Made by a program: the position numbers and the translations under genes | Notes under the pieces: generated by a model | Databases searched by the model: none | Told to the model about the DNA's origin: nothing | The model's input: the letters and a program-made list of their open reading frames with translations, nothing else | Shown: one piece after another, positions 33,062 through 34,883 of the stretch | Position numbering within the stretch: the first letter of the stretch is position 1 | Layout: each line of letters starts with the position of its first letter | IMG/VR virus record: IMGVR_UViG_3300035438_000406 | Coordinates: 1 to 34,883 of that record | Reading direction: 5' to 3' (one strand) | Length of the DNA: 34,883 nt | Origin: a virus

Positions 33062-34883
33062 ATGAAAAAGAGAGTAAGAATATATAAAGCAGGAGGTCAG
33101 TCAAATGCACCTACTCAAGAACAAATATTTAAGCATATTGCTGATAAGATAACTGCAGATGATTATGATGGTGATCCTAAACCAATTGTAAAAGAATTAG
33201 CACAAGTTGGTGTTGATCCTAAAACTGCTGTTGCTTATATTACTCAAGTTAGTGATTATATTGAACAAAATAGTTCTGATGAAGTTACTGATTATAGTGA
33301 ACTTACTCCAGAAGAAAAAGCTGCTGCTGAAGAAGAGCAAGCATTGCTTGATCAACAAAATGCAGATGAAGAACAAGCAAAACAGGATAGATTAAATGCC
33401 CTGTATGATACTAATATTGATATGTCAACTACTGATGATACTGTAGAAGATGAAGAGTCATATATGAAACAAGGTGGAACTAAATTAAATAAAAGAAGTT
33501 TTATTAAACAATATACTAAGTATGCTAAAATGGCAAGAGGTGGTGATACACCTTCTGTTGGTTCAGATGATATAGTAGGTGATGAAGGAAGAAAAAAAAG
33601 AGGTTTAGATTTTTTAAATGCAGTTAGAAATACAGCTAATGATGCAATATTAAAACAAGAAGCAGAAGATCAATTTTCTGCTTATGGTGCTCCTCAAGTT
33701 GGTGCATTTGAAGATGGTGGTATACATCAAGAACAAATAGATCCAGAAAATTTTTATCATCATTTAAACTTATATGGTCAAGAGGCACAAGGTGTTTTTC
33801 AAAATAATCAGAATATTCAAAATGATACTCTAAAAAAACAATTTGGACAATATGGTGGTTTTACAGATCCTAATTCTGGTTTATATAAATTTATAGGAGG
33901 AGGTGATAATGAATTAATGGATGAACAATATCAAGATTCTGATTTAGATTATAATCAATATGCTAGAGATGGTGGATCTTTAAATCAATATGTAGATAAA
34001 GGAGAAGTTAAAGAAACTTATCTTTATAGTCCTATTGATGGACATAAATATACACCTGAAGAACTTGCTGCAAATAAAGAAGAAGATGAAGATGTAAGTA
34101 CTGATGAAACTTCTAAATATATTGCTGATACAAAACAAAGACAAGAATTGTTACATAAACGTATGCAAGAACAGTTGTTTAATCAAAATATGAGTCAGTT
34201 AGGCAATTATAATAATTTTAATGGTTTTGGTAATTTTGGAAGTAACTTATTTTTATCTCCTATTACTAGAGGTATACGTTATAATCAAGCTGTTAGTGAT
34301 CCTTATTATACTCAATCTGGTGAAAAATATGCAGGACCAGATCTTGCAAATAGAATGCCAACAAGTACAGATGTGACTAAATATGGAATGTTTGGTAAAA
34401 CTAAACAGTTTAGAGTAAATTATGGAGAAGGTTCTCCTAAAAAAATCTCTTCATTTAAAGTACCTACTTATACTCCAGGTCAAAGTAATGTAAATAATAC
34501 ATCAATGGGTGATTCAAGTGACGAACCATATAGAGGTAAAACTTTTGGTGAAAGACTAGGTAGAGGAATGGTAAATTCAAAAATACCAGGAATACAACAA
34601 CTTGGAGCTAAACTAATACCATCAGGAATTGGATATGAAGGATCTAATGTAACTGATGAATCTGAGACAAATAATTTAATTAATAGATTTAGAGAAAAAC
34701 ACCCAAAATTTAATGACTTTGGACAAGGTGATTCTAATGCATCTAATGTTAATCCTATTAATCCTATTGCTCCTAGTATAAATCCTGCAGTTTCAAGTGC
34801 AGTTCCTACAGTAAATGAACCTTATTATCCCCCAATGAGTTCACGTGCTCAAAGAAGAGAATCAAGAGATGATGTTAAACTTA
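33062..34883 (+). CDS. Second GG-tagged cargo-like protein (partial, runs past window end)
   Basis: Reading from ATG 33062 gives 607 codons with no stop before the window ends, so the gene is 3'-truncated by the window, not by mutation. The start, MKKRVRIYKAGGQSN, already carries a GG tag. Others are YMKQGGTK, KMARGGDT, AFEDGGIH, QYGGF and ARDGGSLN. The first 150 residues are acidic helix (rich in Glu, Gln and Asp). The rest is Asn/Gln/Tyr-rich and disordered-looking, similar in style to the 1220-residue protein upstream. It is probably another internal cargo protein carried in the head. No domain is recognised. A candidate promoter precedes it, so it may be expressed separately from the muzzle unit. 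Confidence 0.75.
   Translation, partial: MKKRVRIYKAGGQSNAPTQEQIFKHIADKITADDYDGDPKPIVKELAQVGVDPKTAVAYITQVSDYIEQNSSDEVTDYSELTPEEKAAAEEEQALLDQQNADEEQAKQDRLNALYDTNIDMSTTDDTVEDEESYMKQGGTKLNKRSFIKQYTKYAKMARGGDTPSVGSDDIVGDEGRKKRGLDFLNAVRNTANDAILKQEAEDQFSAYGAPQVGAFEDGGIHQEQIDPENFYHHLNLYGQEAQGVFQNNQNIQNDTLKKQFGQYGGFTDPNSGLYKFIGGGDNELMDEQYQDSDLDYNQYARDGGSLNQYVDKGEVKETYLYSPIDGHKYTPEELAANKEEDEDVSTDETSKYIADTKQRQELLHKRMQEQLFNQNMSQLGNYNNFNGFGNFGSNLFLSPITRGIRYNQAVSDPYYTQSGEKYAGPDLANRMPTSTDVTKYGMFGKTKQFRVNYGEGSPKKISSFKVPTYTPGQSNVNNTSMGDSSDEPYRGKTFGERLGRGMVNSKIPGIQQLGAKLIPSGIGYEGSNVTDESETNNLINRFREKHPKFNDFGQGDSNASNVNPINPIAPSINPAVSSAVPTVNEPYYPPMSSRAQRRESRDDVKL

Noticed and set aside
33207-33395. 62-codon + strand ORF near the window end
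   Set aside because: It is a Leu/Ile/Lys-biased shadow of the long partial gene starting at 33062, whose frame is open to the window end.
1-34883. Stop-codon reassignment (TAG or TGA recoding), known in some crAss-like phages
   Set aside because: All long frames are open under the standard code, TAA, TAG and TGA all act as ends of genes that abut their neighbours, and no in-frame TAG or TGA needs reading.
1-34883. tRNA genes, CRISPR arrays, insertion sequences, attachment sites or replication origin
   Set aside because: No cloverleaf-type sequence, regular spacer repeat, transposase frame, integrase or terminal repeat was seen on reading.

Overview
This window looks like the late structural module of a tailed phage of a Bacteroidota host, most probably a crAss-like phage (order Crassvirales). 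The main evidence is the gene order: large terminase, portal, acidic scaffold-like protein, HK97-type major capsid position, ring/adaptor-like proteins and a 1783-residue 'stabilization/muzzle'-type protein, followed by very large cargo-like proteins. The DNA is strongly AT-rich. Starts lack Shine-Dalgarno sequences and instead follow A/T-rich leaders (often AAATTATTATGG). Several units begin with elements resembling the Bacteroidota -33/-7 promoter (TTTG ... TAnnTTTG). All supported genes lie on the + strand. The code looks standard: almost every gene ends in TAA, with one TAG and one TGA, and no long frame needs readthrough.

Layout. (1) 53-8561: possible small terminase or accessory protein, TerL, portal, scaffold-like protein and major capsid protein, closed by a strong terminator. 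(2) 8653-9663: an unidentified 336-residue protein in its own promoter-to-terminator unit. (3) 9716-13564: seven closely packed, mostly small and very basic proteins, most carrying a short tag of the form M/K-x-K/R-G-G-T/S. (4) 13568-14730: a ring/adaptor-like protein and a small four-helix protein whose spacing of H48, H60, D75 and E79 matches the ferroxidase ligands of Dps. (5) 14794-21532: cysteine-rich virion proteins. These comprise an abundant-type protein with its own promoter and terminator, an unidentified 181-residue protein, a zinc-ribbon mini-protein, a protein with four tandem Cys-containing modules and a CGCGC tail, and two fibre-like proteins. A double hairpin/terminator closes the region. 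(6) 21697-34883: HU/IHF-like protein, two ring/adaptor proteins, the giant muzzle protein, and two large cargo-like proteins (the second cut by the window end) that again carry many GG tags.

How the parts fit. TerL and portal package DNA into a shell built from the capsid and scaffold-like proteins. The ring proteins and muzzle form the short tail, and the Cys-rich proteins probably form collar and fibre appendages. The basic GG-tagged block and the GG-tagged giant proteins are best read as internal virion or cargo proteins. The repeated GG tag, often placed exactly between modules, is the most interesting signal here and could be a protease site or a packaging tag. No lysis, replication, integration, tRNA or CRISPR feature was seen. 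No gene-free stretch exceeds 300 bases; the longest (21533-21696) holds a double hairpin and a promoter.
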